Notes under the pieces: generated by a model
What the model was told of the DNA's origin: nothing
The model's input: only the letters and a program-made list of their open reading frames with translations
Database searches by the model: none
Source: Asaia sp037151935
GTDB taxonomy: Bacteria > Pseudomonadota > Alphaproteobacteria > Acetobacterales > Acetobacteraceae
Direction: 5' to 3'
Assembly (NCBI RefSeq): GCF_051628905.1
Contig: NZ_CP157575.1
Location: forward strand, 2,046,001 to 2,110,000
DNA: 64,000 bases
In this document: positions 52,996 to 62,065 of the stretch, piece by piece
Numbering within the stretch: the stretch's first letter is position 1
Layout: the number at the start of each line of letters is the position of its first letter
Made by a program: the position numbers and the translations under genes

Positions 52996-54411
52996 ATGGC
53001 GATAGATACAGAGGCCGGAAACACAGAAGGCGGACTGGCGTCGGTTTTCGATGCAACAAAATTCAAGATTGTGGTCATCGGCGTGCTGGCAGCTCTTGCC
53101 GGTCTGATGTCCGGTCTGGATATCGGCGTTGTTGCCGGTGCACTCGATTTCTTCGCCAAGCAATACAACGCCTCGACCTTCGCGCAGGAATGGGTCGTCA
53201 GCTCGATGATGGCCGGTGCAGCCGTGGGTGCCCTCGCGGCTGGCTGGATGGCCCATGCACTGGGGCGTAAGCGTTCGCTCATCGTCGGCGCCTCGATTTT
53301 CGTGATCGGCTCGATCGGCTGCGCGCTCAGCTGGTCGATTCCCTCCATGATCTGCTTTCGCGTGGTCATGGGTCTGGCTGTCGGCATTTCCGCCTTCACG
53401 GCCCCACTCTACCTGTCCGAGATTGCCAGTGAGGCAACCCGCGGCGCCATGGTGTCGACCTATCAGCTCATGGTCACGGTCGGCATCTTCATTGCCTTCC
53501 TGTCCAACACCTATTTCTCGTATTCGGGTGACTGGCGCTGGATGTTCGGCGTGGCTGCCATCCCGGCCGCTCTCTTCCTGCTGGGCGTGCTCTTTCTGCC
53601 TTACAGCCCGCGCTGGCTGATCATGCAGGGGCGCCATAAGGAAGCGCGCGAAGTTCTGCTCTCGTTGCGTGAAGACCCGCTTGAAGCTGCCAAGGAGATC
53701 AAGGCGATCCGCGAGCAGCTCGAGATCAAGCAGCACGGCTTCGAACTGCTCAAGACCAACTCGAATTTCCGTCGCTCAATCGCGCTCGGCATCATGTTGC
53801 AGGCCATGCAGCAGCTCGCTGGCATCAACATCATCATGTATTACGCGCCGAAGATCCTCTCCAGCGCGGGTTTCGATGCCACCTCGCAGATGTGGTGCAC
53901 CGCCATTATCGGCCTTGTGAACATGCTCGCGACCTTCATCGCGGTCGGTCTTGTCGATAAATGGGGCCGCAAGCCCATTCTGTATATCGGCTTCTCCGTC
54001 ATGGCGCTCGGCATGGCCGCTCTTGCCGTGCTGCTCAACACGGACATGTCTGGCGAGACCTCGAAGTTCATCGCGATCTTTCTGCTGCTGCTGTTCTGCA
54101 CGGGCTTTGCCATGTCAGCCGGGCCGCTCATGTGGGTGCTGTGCTCCGAAATCCAGCCCATGCAGGGCCGTAATCTCGGCATCTCGCTCTCCACGCTTAC
54201 CAACTGGATCACCAACATGGTGGTTGGAGCCAGCTTCCTGACGCTGATGAATACCTTCGGTACCTCGGGCACGTTCTGGCTCTTTGCCGGTCTGAACGCC
54301 TCGTTCATCCTGCTGACGTTCCTCTTCGTGCCGGAGACCAAGGGCATGTCGCTGGAAGTCATCGAGAAGCGTCTCATGGCAGGCGAGAAGCTTCGCAAGC
54401 TCGGACGTTAA
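52996..54411 (+). CDS. Sugar porter (MFS, GalP/AraE type)
   Basis: This is a second proton-linked monosaccharide carrier, 471 residues. It has LMSGLDIGVVAGALDFF, the loop AAGWMAHALGRKRSLIVGASIFVIGS, PLYLSEIASEATRGAMVSTYQLMVTVGIF, PYSPRWLIMQGRHKEAREVL, the QQLAGINIIMYYAPKI sugar-site motif of helix seven and VPETKGMSLEVIEKRLMAGEKLRKLG. The helix-seven QQ motif is the common galactose/arabinose carrier form. It is directly downstream of the asparaginase gene, and a GC-rich repeat block follows. Confidence 0.94.
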   Translation: MAIDTEAGNTEGGLASVFDATKFKIVVIGVLAALAGLMSGLDIGVVAGALDFFAKQYNASTFAQEWVVSSMMAGAAVGALAAGWMAHALGRKRSLIVGASIFVIGSIGCALSWSIPSMICFRVVMGLAVGISAFTAPLYLSEIASEATRGAMVSTYQLMVTVGIFIAFLSNTYFSYSGDWRWMFGVAAIPAALFLLGVLFLPYSPRWLIMQGRHKEAREVLLSLREDPLEAAKEIKAIREQLEIKQHGFELLKTNSNFRRSIALGIMLQAMQQLAGINIIMYYAPKILSSAGFDATSQMWCTAIIGLVNMLATFIAVGLVDKWGRKPILYIGFSVMALGMAALAVLLNTDMSGETSKFIAIFLLLLFCTGFAMSAGPLMWVLCSEIQPMQGRNLGISLSTLTNWITNMVVGASFLTLMNTFGTSGTFWLFAGLNASFILLTFLFVPETKGMSLEVIEKRLMAGEKLRKLGR

Positions 54412-54417
54412 GGTTAC

Positions 54418-54525
54418 GCGGGGCGCTGCCCCGCCACCCGGAAAGGGGCTTGCCCCTCTCCTTCCCCTCAAATGGGTTTTCAAAGGGCGACCGCCCTTTG
54501 GTGGGGGCTGGGGCAGAGCGAGGCA
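54418..54525. repeat. GC-rich interspersed hairpin repeat, copy B
   Basis: Between the porter stop and pit lies a set of inverted repeats: GCGGGGCGCTGCCCCGC near the start, AGGGGCTTGCCCCT, and AAAGGGCGACCGCCCTTT. Reading the other strand gives the same module order as 6511-6656, with conserved stems and variable loops. It likely folds strongly in RNA and may terminate or protect the porter transcript. Confidence 0.6.
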
Positions 54526-54630
54526 AATGAAGCAAAAATGAAGATTGTACGAAACTTGCTGCGTCTCTCTTTGCGAGAGGGGGCAAATGCCGGAAATTAG
54601 GGGAGTTCTTACGCGAAGGCTGCCAGAAAC

Positions 54631-55980
54631 ATGCTTCAATTCGCCCCGTCCTCTACCGGTTCGCTCGTTATGCTGGCGATCTGTTTCCTGCTGGTTTGCG
54701 TCTTCGAGTTTGCCAATGGCTTTCATGACACGGCCAATGCTGTCGCTACGGTCATCTACACCAACTCACTGAAGCCACGCGTGGCGGTTATCTGGTCGGG
54801 GCTGATGAACCTGCTAGGCGTGCTGCTGGGCGGGATCGCAGTGGCTTACACGCTCGTTGAGCTGCTGCCCCCCGATGTGCTGACGCCGCCCAATGGCAAT
54901 CCGGCAGTGCCGATGCTGGTGGCCCTGTTCGGCACGGCTCTGGCGTGGAATCTCTGCACCTGGTGGTTTGGTATTCCCAACTCTTCGTCGCATTGCACGA
55001 TCGGTGCGCTTATCGGCATTGCGATAGGGGATTCCTTCGTCCATGCACGGGCTCTTGGGCATAGCGTGGATTGGGGGCAGATCTGGAAAGTGCTTCGGGC
55101 TCTGGCAATTTCGCCTTTGCTTGGCTTCTTTCTGGCTGGGCTGCTGTATCTGATCATTCGCTTTGCGATCAAGATGCCAGCGTTGTTCACACCGCCGAAA
55201 CCGGATGAGAGCCCGCACCCCGTTGTACGGGCGCTGCTGATCCTGACCTGCACCTCGGTCAGCTTTTCGCACGGAAGTAATGACGGACAGAAAAGCATCG
55301 GTCTGATCATGCTGACGATTATCGGCCTCATGCCTGCCAGCTTCGCCATGAACCCCGACCATCCGGCAGATCGTGCGCAACTGGCGCAGGTAGCCCGGCA
55401 GGCTCGCCCCTTGATCGAGCAATACGATCGCTACAGCTTCAAGCCCGATGCTCTGGCCGCGATCGACAGCCTCGTGAGGGTGGACAGCCCTGCGACGCCC
55501 GCGCAGATCCGCGGCGATGTTTATGAGATCCTCTCCGGGCTGAGAGATGTGAAAGCCAATCCGGCATCGTCAGGTAGCGAGAAGGCGACAAGCGACCGTC
55601 TGGCGAGAACGCTGCGCCCTACAGTTGAATATGCCCCTTACTGGGTGCGTATCCTGAGCGCGCTTTGCCTCGGGATTGGTACCATGATCGGTTACCGGCG
55701 CATCGTCAAAACCCTCGGTGAGGGTATCGGCAAGCGCCACCTCACCCCGGCTCAGGGCGCCGCCTCGGAACTGGTCGGTGCGGGGTTGATCGCATCTGCC
55801 GGCTATACAGGCCTGCCGGTCTCGACGACTCACATCATCACTTCGGGTGTGGCGGGCACGATGGTTACTGCAGGTTCAGGCATCAATATGCGCATGCTCA
55901 CCAAGATCGCCCTCGCCTGGATCTTCACTCTGCCGATCACCATCACCGTCGCCGCCTGCGCCTTCTACGCGCTGGACTGA
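54631..55980 (+). CDS. pitA: Inorganic phosphate transporter, Pit family
   Basis: This is a low-affinity metal-phosphate:proton symporter of 449 residues. It has FEFANGFHDTANAVATVIYT, the Pit repeat signature, and its second copy SFSHGSNDGQKSIGLIML. WWFGIPNSSSHCTIGALIG and the matching GYTGLPVSTTHIITSGVAG are the duplicated re-entrant motifs. A central soluble loop of about 130 residues (from about residue 240) separates the two halves. The ATG at 54631 has no strong Shine-Dalgarno; the gene stands alone after the repeat block. Confidence 0.94.
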   Translation: MLQFAPSSTGSLVMLAICFLLVCVFEFANGFHDTANAVATVIYTNSLKPRVAVIWSGLMNLLGVLLGGIAVAYTLVELLPPDVLTPPNGNPAVPMLVALFGTALAWNLCTWWFGIPNSSSHCTIGALIGIAIGDSFVHARALGHSVDWGQIWKVLRALAISPLLGFFLAGLLYLIIRFAIKMPALFTPPKPDESPHPVVRALLILTCTSVSFSHGSNDGQKSIGLIMLTIIGLMPASFAMNPDHPADRAQLAQVARQARPLIEQYDRYSFKPDALAAIDSLVRVDSPATPAQIRGDVYEILSGLRDVKANPASSGSEKATSDRLARTLRPTVEYAPYWVRILSALCLGIGTMIGYRRIVKTLGEGIGKRHLTPAQGAASELVGAGLIASAGYTGLPVSTTHIITSGVAGTMVTAGSGINMRMLTKIALAWIFTLPITITVAACAFYALD

Positions 55981-56035
55981 GGGACGCTTTTTTCTGGAAC
56001 AGGCATGAGTCACAGGGCGCGCAAACCACCGCGCC

Positions 56036-57442
56036 TCAGACCGCCTGAAGCGTAAAGCACTCCCAATCGCTGGGCTCGGTGCGATCGCAGCAAAGCCGAC
56101 CGTCGGAGACGGCGCAGAGAAAGCGATGCGTCTCGCTGCTGAAAAAAGTTACCCTTCCATCGGGAAACCGATGAAAGCGGTAGTAGAGTGTTGCCCCCTG
56201 ATTATTGTCCTTTTCAACTGACAGGCAGTCACCCAGAGGGGTCGTGAGCGCCGCCCAGCCCTGTCGACCCAGATAAGCCACCAGCTTGACGATACGTTCC
56301 CCTTCACCGCTACCGTGATGCACGATGCCGGTCTGACGGTCGATCTGCACGAAACTCTTATGGTCAGTTTGAAGCGTGTAGGCATTTTCTCTGTCGACGC
56401 CTTCAGGGTCGTGTGTCGTGACATCGCGCCAGAAGCGCGCAGAAACGAGATCGATCAAGGCACGCGCAGCTTTTATGGGATCCTCAAGACGGTACAGTGC
56501 CGGTTGGCCCGGAACAAATTTTTCAAGCTTGATTCCGGGGGCGGTCACGTACCGTATACGGGCCTTGTTCGCCCGATCCATAAGCGCAAAATTCGAGGAA
56601 ATCAGCCCATCGCAGGTCATGGCTATACCTGCGGGTCTAGGGCAGAAAATGTCGTTGTGAAAGGCAGAGCCGACAAAGCCGGTTGTCGGCCGGTGTTCGG
56701 AAAAGAGGCGCAATTGCTGCCTCAGACGCAGTGTCTCGGGAGCAACGATCGAAAATCCTTCTCGCGCAAGATAGGCAGCAACGTCACGCTCACCGTCGAT
56801 GAGACGCATCTGGCTATTGCATCCCGCCCGAGACAGATAGATCGGTCGCCCATCGGCGATATCCTCGCCATAGGTTTCACCGAGATCGTTACAATACTTG
56901 GCAAAAACGCGATGGGCAAAATGGTTTTCCTCGAACGACGTTCCTGCAATGATAAGCAACTTCACCCGCGTGGGCCGCTCAAAAACGACGAAGTCGTCGC
57001 GACCTAGCTCAAGCAGGGAAAAGAAGTCAGCCAGCCAGGGAAGCGCGAAAAGAGAGGCGAGTGTTTTCTCGGCGTGGACGAGAATCTTCAGCCCACCATA
57101 GACCTGACGTCCGCACCAGTAGCGAGGCAGGGTTTCGGTGATGAAGTGACCATAATGAGGGACAATGTTACCACCATAGAAATAAGCCGGTTCGGGCGAC
57201 GGGGGAAACGCGCCCGACGGGCTGATGCAGCAACTCGCTGACTGTCCCAGAGCGGCGTTCGGCCAGCCGCGACGGGGCCCAGCAGTGGGAATCATACGGC
57301 CATAAAAATCGTACACCCCGTATTGTGAGTCATAATGTCCAGGAATTCTGGGCAGATAGAGCGTATCATGAAAGGTCTGAATCGGAGGGTCGATGTCGAA
57401 AACCTTCAGACCGTAATCGACGCAATGAGATTCTTCGACCAT
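56036..57442 (-). CDS. GT61-family glycosyltransferase with probable fascin-like tail
   Basis: The first about 340 residues look like a family 61 glycosyltransferase (DUF563): YFYGGNIVPHYGHFITETLPRYW, then GRPIYLSRAGCNSQMRLIDGE and VGSAFHNDIFCPRP. The last about 110 residues have the look of a beta-trefoil of the fascin/agglutinin kind. They include a Trp/Tyr-rich QGWAALTTPLGDCLSVEKDN and the repeat-like HRFLCAVSDGRLCCDRTEPSDWECFTL. There is no membrane segment or signal, so it is probably a cytoplasmic enzyme that decorates a lipid-linked glycan or protein. Polysaccharide synthesis is the likely setting but no neighbours confirm it. Confidence 0.78.
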   Translation of the reverse strand: MVEESHCVDYGLKVFDIDPPIQTFHDTLYLPRIPGHYDSQYGVYDFYGRMIPTAGPRRGWPNAALGQSASCCISPSGAFPPSPEPAYFYGGNIVPHYGHFITETLPRYWCGRQVYGGLKILVHAEKTLASLFALPWLADFFSLLELGRDDFVVFERPTRVKLLIIAGTSFEENHFAHRVFAKYCNDLGETYGEDIADGRPIYLSRAGCNSQMRLIDGERDVAAYLAREGFSIVAPETLRLRQQLRLFSEHRPTTGFVGSAFHNDIFCPRPAGIAMTCDGLISSNFALMDRANKARIRYVTAPGIKLEKFVPGQPALYRLEDPIKAARALIDLVSARFWRDVTTHDPEGVDRENAYTLQTDHKSFVQIDRQTGIVHHGSGEGERIVKLVAYLGRQGWAALTTPLGDCLSVEKDNNQGATLYYRFHRFPDGRVTFFSSETHRFLCAVSDGRLCCDRTEPSDWECFTLQAV

Positions 57443-57700
57443 AATATATGAGATTATCTTTCTCTATTATTTTGCATTCGATATATAGTCATATATTAGA
57501 TTTCATATCATATCGAATTCGAGAAAATTCACAAATATATTACCTGCTTTATCTCATGCCGTGACCTGAACGGTTTCTGATAGGCAGCTGCTTTACAGTC
57601 CTGCCTCAATTTTTTCTTCCTTGCATGCAAGTTTCACGAACCCGTGACCTTTTGCCGCGTTCGGGAAAACGCAAATCTGATGCACGGGAGTTTTGGCTCG

Positions 57701-58465
57701 ATGATTGCTCCGTTCTGGTCACGAGGTAAGCGTAAACTCTGCACAGGCTGCGGTAACGATGCCGGATTCGACCTGCCTATTACCATGGCCTTCCAACCGA
57801 TCGTCGATCTCACAAACCGCCGTGTCTTCGCTTATGAGGCGCTCGTTCGTGGAACGAATGGCGCCAGCGCACAGGAAGTCTTGTCCCGCGTCACGCCTGA
57901 AAATCGCTATGCCTTCGACCAGAAATGCCGTGTTACCGCGATTGCCCTGGCAGCAGAGCTTGGGCTCGCCGAACAGGGCGCGCTCTTGTCGATCAATTTT
58001 CTACCTAATGCCGTCTACGAACCCAGCGCCTGTATCGGGGCGACACTCGAAGCGGCGCAGCGCGTTAATTTTCCGACGACGAACATTCTTTTCGAGTTCT
58101 GCGAGAATGAAGCTCTGGACACTAACCACCTCCTTCATATCCTGCAGAGCTACGAGACAATGGGCTTCAAGACGGCGATCGACGATTTTGGCGCCGGCTA
58201 TGCTGGCCTCAACCTGTTGGCGCAGTTTCAGCCTGATTATGTGAAACTCGACATGGGTCTCTCACGCGATATCGACACCACCCCCGTCAAGCAAGTCATG
58301 ATGCGCCATACGGTTGCCATGCTCGAAGGGCTCGGCATCACGCCCATCTGCGAAGGCGTGGAAACTGCAAGCGAGGCCAGCGCCCTCGCAGAAATCGGGA
58401 TCTCGCTGCAACAGGGCTACGTGTACGCAAAACCTGCTCTGGCAGAACTCCCCATGGTGCATTGA
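57701..58465 (+). CDS. EAL-domain cyclic-di-GMP phosphodiesterase
   Basis: The 254-residue protein is almost only an EAL domain. Catalytic residues all seem present: EALVRG, the Asn in LSINFLPN, the acid in LFEFCENEAL, AIDDFGAGYAGLN with both Asps, YVKLDMGL with the Lys, CEGVET and QGYVYAKP. A short CTGC motif precedes the domain. ATG at 57701 follows GGGAG; ATG at 57680 and GTG at 57644 are alternatives. With no sensor domain it may be a stand-alone hydrolase of cyclic di-GMP, relevant to cellulose or exopolysaccharide control. The preceding 57443-57640 is AT-rich. Confidence 0.92.
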   Translation: MIAPFWSRGKRKLCTGCGNDAGFDLPITMAFQPIVDLTNRRVFAYEALVRGTNGASAQEVLSRVTPENRYAFDQKCRVTAIALAAELGLAEQGALLSINFLPNAVYEPSACIGATLEAAQRVNFPTTNILFEFCENEALDTNHLLHILQSYETMGFKTAIDDFGAGYAGLNLLAQFQPDYVKLDMGLSRDIDTTPVKQVMMRHTVAMLEGLGITPICEGVETASEASALAEIGISLQQGYVYAKPALAELPMVH

Positions 58466-58637
58466 TCGGGCTGTCTGGTGAGAGATTTTCCCCCCCGACC
58501 TTCGATTTGCAAGACCTGTTCGTTTATTCCGCAAGCCGTTGATATAACTACGCTAGTATCAAAAACTCACGCTGGCGTATCCGGCTTTCTATCCGGGTAG
58601 GCGCCACGATTTTATAACTGGCCCATATGCCAAGATG

Positions 58638-58668
58638 GCGAAAGACCCCCAGATCGAGGATCTTTCGC
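58638..58668. terminator. Hairpin between the EAL and NlpC/P60 genes
   Basis: GCGAAAGA and TCTTTCGC form an 8-bp stem around 15 bases, 11 bases from the stop of the leftward lipoprotein gene. It has no long T-run, so its strength is uncertain. Confidence 0.45.
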
Positions 58669-58678
58669 ATCGCCAGGG

Positions 58679-60127
58679 CTATTCGATAAAGCCGACTTCA
58701 AACTTTGCCTTGCCCGCAAGCGACTGCAAGTTGGTGTTTTCGGGGTAGGACTTCATGAGCGGGAAGAATACCGACCCGCCGATAATACTACGGCCGTCAG
58801 CGTCTTCAGGACGCAAGCCCCAGACATCCTGATACGTCATCGGCACAGTTTGACCGTTCACAGTCGTATTCCCGATATACATCATGATGTGACCGGGAAT
58901 GTGAATGAGCGTGGTAAACGGCTTGCCGTTTTTAACGAGATAATCGAGCCGCGCCTCCACATCTGCCTTGCCCAGATCGACGGTGCGGCTTGTCGCCTGG
59001 ATCTGTGCCAGCGAGTTGCGCGGCATGAGGATGCCAAAGGGTATGAGCAGACTACGCAGCTCCGCCGAGCAGTCGTTGTAGAAGTTATAATTGCCCCAAC
59101 CATAGGGACGGTTGACAAGCGAGCGCACAAGCATGGCGAGATTACTGCGATTCATCGCTAGCGGCATCGGTGCGAAGGCTTGATCCTGGTCTGCGTACCA
59201 GGCGATCTGCGCATGTCCTGTGGCATCGCTCACTGGGATAGCCACCTCGGTTACGCCAGATTTAGCACTTCTAAGCGGCAAAATCGTACCGATGCGGGCC
59301 GAGAAATGAAAAACGTTATCGTCAAAAATCGAGACGGGCTGACGGGTCGCTGCACCGAGATGTGCTGACGCCATTTTGACCCAGCTATTCACGAACGGCT
59401 CACGTGCCTGAGCGATATCCTCATAATGCACCCAGCCTGTGACATCCGACGAGACAACATATCTCCAGCGATGATCGCGACTGACGGTCAGTGTGTAGAC
59501 AGGTGTACCAGGCCGCACAGACGACATCTGAAGATTATCGAACGGATAGCCCTCGCCTGCCTTGCGCGGGTCGTTATAGGCGGGATCATCTGTAGGGAGC
59601 ACCCGCACAAGGGTTTCCCGCAGAGCGATACCGCGATTGGCAGCGTGATAGCCGTTATCGATCTCTACCGCGGCGTTATCGCGCACCGCATTTTTCCACG
59701 CGTCATCGTGAATTCTGAAGTTCTGCCCCCAGGACTGACGCGCCGCACCCAGATAAGCATTGATACCCCAGTCGCGCGTGCTTTCCACGCCGGTTGCGAG
59801 CATCTTGCCCATAAAGACAGGATTCCAAGGGGAATGGCCGTCATCGCCCATACCGAAATATTGTGATTTCAGCGCCGCGAAATAACGCTGCTGGGTTGCA
59901 GCGTCGATAAGGACCGCAGTCGGGTCAGCGCCGGCCAGGATCCATTGATCGACCGACTGCGAGTAGTTTGTAAGAGGGAAAACGGATTTGGTCGGGTCGA
60001 TATAGTCTGGGTTCAACCTCGCTGCGTCTTGAGGCGCACGAACCGGTCCGCTCTGACAAGCAGCGAGGACAAGAGGCGCGATAAGCCAGGACGAACGTAG
60101 TATCTGGGTGGGAATTCGATGTCTCAA
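58679..60127 (-). CDS. NlpC/P60-family lipoprotein peptidase with SH3 domain
   Basis: This is a 482-residue envelope peptidase. The signal ends in a lipobox (LVLAAC), so it is probably membrane-anchored. An N-terminal stabilising region (YSQSVDQWILAG to about residue 190) is followed by a bacterial SH3-like part (GTPVYTLTVSRDHRWRYVVSSDVTGWVHYED). The NlpC/P60 domain then has the catalytic Cys in YNDCSAELRSLL and the His in HIPGHIMMYIG. This order is like YkfC-type endopeptidases that cut L-Ala-gamma-D-Glu or gamma-D-Glu-diamino acid links in peptidoglycan. The start appears to be TTG at 60127 with AGAGG upstream. Confidence 0.88.
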   Translation of the reverse strand: MRHRIPTQILRSSWLIAPLVLAACQSGPVRAPQDAARLNPDYIDPTKSVFPLTNYSQSVDQWILAGADPTAVLIDAATQQRYFAALKSQYFGMGDDGHSPWNPVFMGKMLATGVESTRDWGINAYLGAARQSWGQNFRIHDDAWKNAVRDNAAVEIDNGYHAANRGIALRETLVRVLPTDDPAYNDPRKAGEGYPFDNLQMSSVRPGTPVYTLTVSRDHRWRYVVSSDVTGWVHYEDIAQAREPFVNSWVKMASAHLGAATRQPVSIFDDNVFHFSARIGTILPLRSAKSGVTEVAIPVSDATGHAQIAWYADQDQAFAPMPLAMNRSNLAMLVRSLVNRPYGWGNYNFYNDCSAELRSLLIPFGILMPRNSLAQIQATSRTVDLGKADVEARLDYLVKNGKPFTTLIHIPGHIMMYIGNTTVNGQTVPMTYQDVWGLRPEDADGRSIIGGSVFFPLMKSYPENTNLQSLAGKAKFEVGFIE

Positions 60128-60244
60128 GGCATTACCTCTTGTTCAAGGAGAATATAGTTCCAATATACACGAAAACAGGATAAAATGTAGTTCGCGATAC
60201 TCTATCCGGTGATGCCGCCTTTCCTTTCAATACGTGCATGTCTA

Positions 60245-61074
60245 GGCTGAGGACTCATAGCCAAAACAAGACTGTTGCGGCGAGGCAGACTGCGGAGAAG
60301 AAGACGGTCGGGCATCTGTCGTAGCGTGTTGCGACCCGTCTCCAGTCCTTGAGCCTGCCGAACATGATCTCGATACGGTTGCGTCTTTTGTATTTCCGTT
60401 TGTCTTATTTGACCGGTTTTGAACGAGATTTTCGGCCAGGAATACAGGGTTTGATCCCTTTCTCCTCCAGGGCATCCCTGAACCAGTCAGCGTCATAGCC
60501 CCGGTCTGCCAGCATCCATTCGGCTGATGGCAGACTGCCCAGAAGGGCAGCAGCACCAGTATAATCACTGATCTGACCTACTGTCATGAAGAAGTCGAGC
60601 GGACGTCCGTTCCGGTCAGTGACAGCATGTAGCTTCGTATTCATCCCGCCTTTGGTCCGCCCGATCAAACGGCCTGGGCCCCCTTTTTTAACCGCAGGCT
60701 CGAAGCCGTGCGATGGGCCTTGAGATTAGGTCGCATCAATCATGATTGTCTGAGGCTCTGCCTTGCCAGTAGCCAATCCCTCCATCATGCGGATGAAGAT
60801 CCCCATAGCACTCCAGCGCTTCCAGCGGTTGTAGAGCGTCTTGTGTGGACCGTATTCCCGAGGCGCATCACGCCAGCGCAGACCATTTCTGTTCACGAAA
60901 ATGATCCCGCTCAACACACGACGATCATCAACGCGAGGTTTGCCATGCCTCTTCGGGAAAAAGGGCCGCAAACGATCCATCTGCTCTTACGTCAGCCAAT
61001 ACAGGTCACTCATCTTCAGTCTCCTCACAGAGCCTGAATCAGATCTCCGCCATCAAATCAATGGGTCCTGGGCC
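60245..61074 (-). mobile_element. IS5-family (IS427/IS1031-like) insertion sequence, copy 2
   Basis: This is an 830-bp element, inverted relative to the copy at 26931-27761 and differing at only a handful of positions by eye. Here both outer flanks have TA directly next to the ends (60243-60244 and 61075-61076), so this is a clean TA-targeted insertion. It interrupts a broken integrase gene. The GGCCCAGGACCCATTG end and the opposite GGCTGAGGACTCATAG end form the imperfect terminal inverted repeats. Confidence 0.92.
60255..61013 (-). pseudogene. IS5-family transposase, degenerate
   Basis: This is the same relic as in the other copy, here with an intact ATG (61011-61013). It is stopped by TAA at codon 9, again after TIMIDAT, and again after SKPVK; all three stops are shared with the other copy. 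The catalytic-domain segments (LADRGYDADWFRDAL, RIEIMFGRLKDWRRVA) remain readable, so decay is recent. Confidence 0.88.
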
Positions 61075-61840
61075 TAATAAGTGACAGCGTACGACTGCGG
61101 AAATCAATGTCTTTCCAGCAGAGAGAAACGGACTACGATAAACGGCAGGCTTGTTCGATCGACCATCTGACGAGCCACATATCATCGGCATGCTCGGATG
61201 TCGAAACGATCTCTACGAGGCGGTCATATTCACTTTGGTAACTGTTCTCACCATCAAGCATCGCCAACCGCCTGTTACGCTTCCTGTCAGCGCCTTGCGG
61301 CCGTTTCACAACCCTGCCCGAAGCATGATTGACCGTATGGATATCCCATTCACTGATCGCATGCTGAACGATGCTGGCGAGGAGATTGAGCCGCTTGACC
61401 ACGGTCGCTGGCGCATAACCGTCCGACAACATGCGCTCGCGAAAAGCCCGAACGTCAGCAGGCTGCCACTTACTTACCATGACATCGACGACAAGGTCAT
61501 CGAGCAGGGCAGGGATGTGACCCGTACGATCCGCTTGGCGATGGGCCATGCATTCGTCGCGATAGCGTTCCACCAGTCGTCTAAGTGGTGTCTTGTCGAG
61601 GGACGAGGTGTCTTTGAACTGGCGAATATCGACTTCAGCGCGTTTTTCAGTGAGCCAGCGACGAGCCTGTGCCGAGGATGCGAAGGTCTTTCTCAGGCGT
61701 TTGCCATTGACCATCTTGCGGGCCTGATACTGGCCGGGACCACGGTACCATACGCCCTTGGGGAGCGGTTTACCTGTGGCGGGATCGATGCCTGATCTTT
61801 CTGATTCGCTCATGCGAAGCCCCTGATACCAAAGAGCCAT
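61075..61840 (-). pseudogene. Tyrosine recombinase (phage/island integrase), truncated
   Basis: The N-terminal arm and core-binding parts are readable: GKPLPKGVWYRGPGQYQARKMVNGKRLRKTFASSAQARRWLTEKRAEVD and the SAM-like domain ending VVKRLNLLASIVQHAISEWDIH. The catalytic domain is only begun (DMWLVRWSIEQACRLS), then a TAG at 61133-61135 stops it. The same frame continues SVSLCWKDIDFRSRTL for a few residues until the IS at 61074, so the catalytic Arg-His-Arg-Tyr part is lost. It lies next to the 3' end of tRNA-Glu, the classic place for an island integrase. Start is ATG at 61840 or 61813. Confidence 0.88.
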
Positions 61841-61942
61841 AATTTCCTGATTGGCTCAGGAATGGCTCAAAATCAACATTTTGGTAAATCAGGATTTTGC
61901 TTCTGATCCGCTGCATCCCGCAGAAAACTGCGATAAATGCCG

Positions 61943-62018
61943 TGGTGTCCCGTACGGGATTCGAACCCGTGTTACCGCCGTGAAAGGGCGGTGTCCTAGG
62001 CCTCTAGACGAACGGGAC
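61943..62018 (-). tRNA. tRNA-Glu (TTC), with encoded CCA
   Basis: On the minus strand the acceptor GTCCCGT pairs with ACGGGAC, the anticodon loop is CTTTCAC with anticodon TTC, and the T-arm is GGGTTCGAATCCC-like. The discriminator A and CCA are encoded (61943-61946). The 3' end faces the integrase relic. Confidence 0.95.
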
Positions 62019-62065
62019 TGGAGGCGTGAGCGGCTGATTATCCCAGCGTCGGGAAGGGGTCAACC

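Noticed and set aside
61946..61980. Second copy of the tRNA-Glu 3' end as island boundary
   Set aside because: I scanned gene gaps by eye for the T-arm segment and found no other copy in this window; a computed search is needed.
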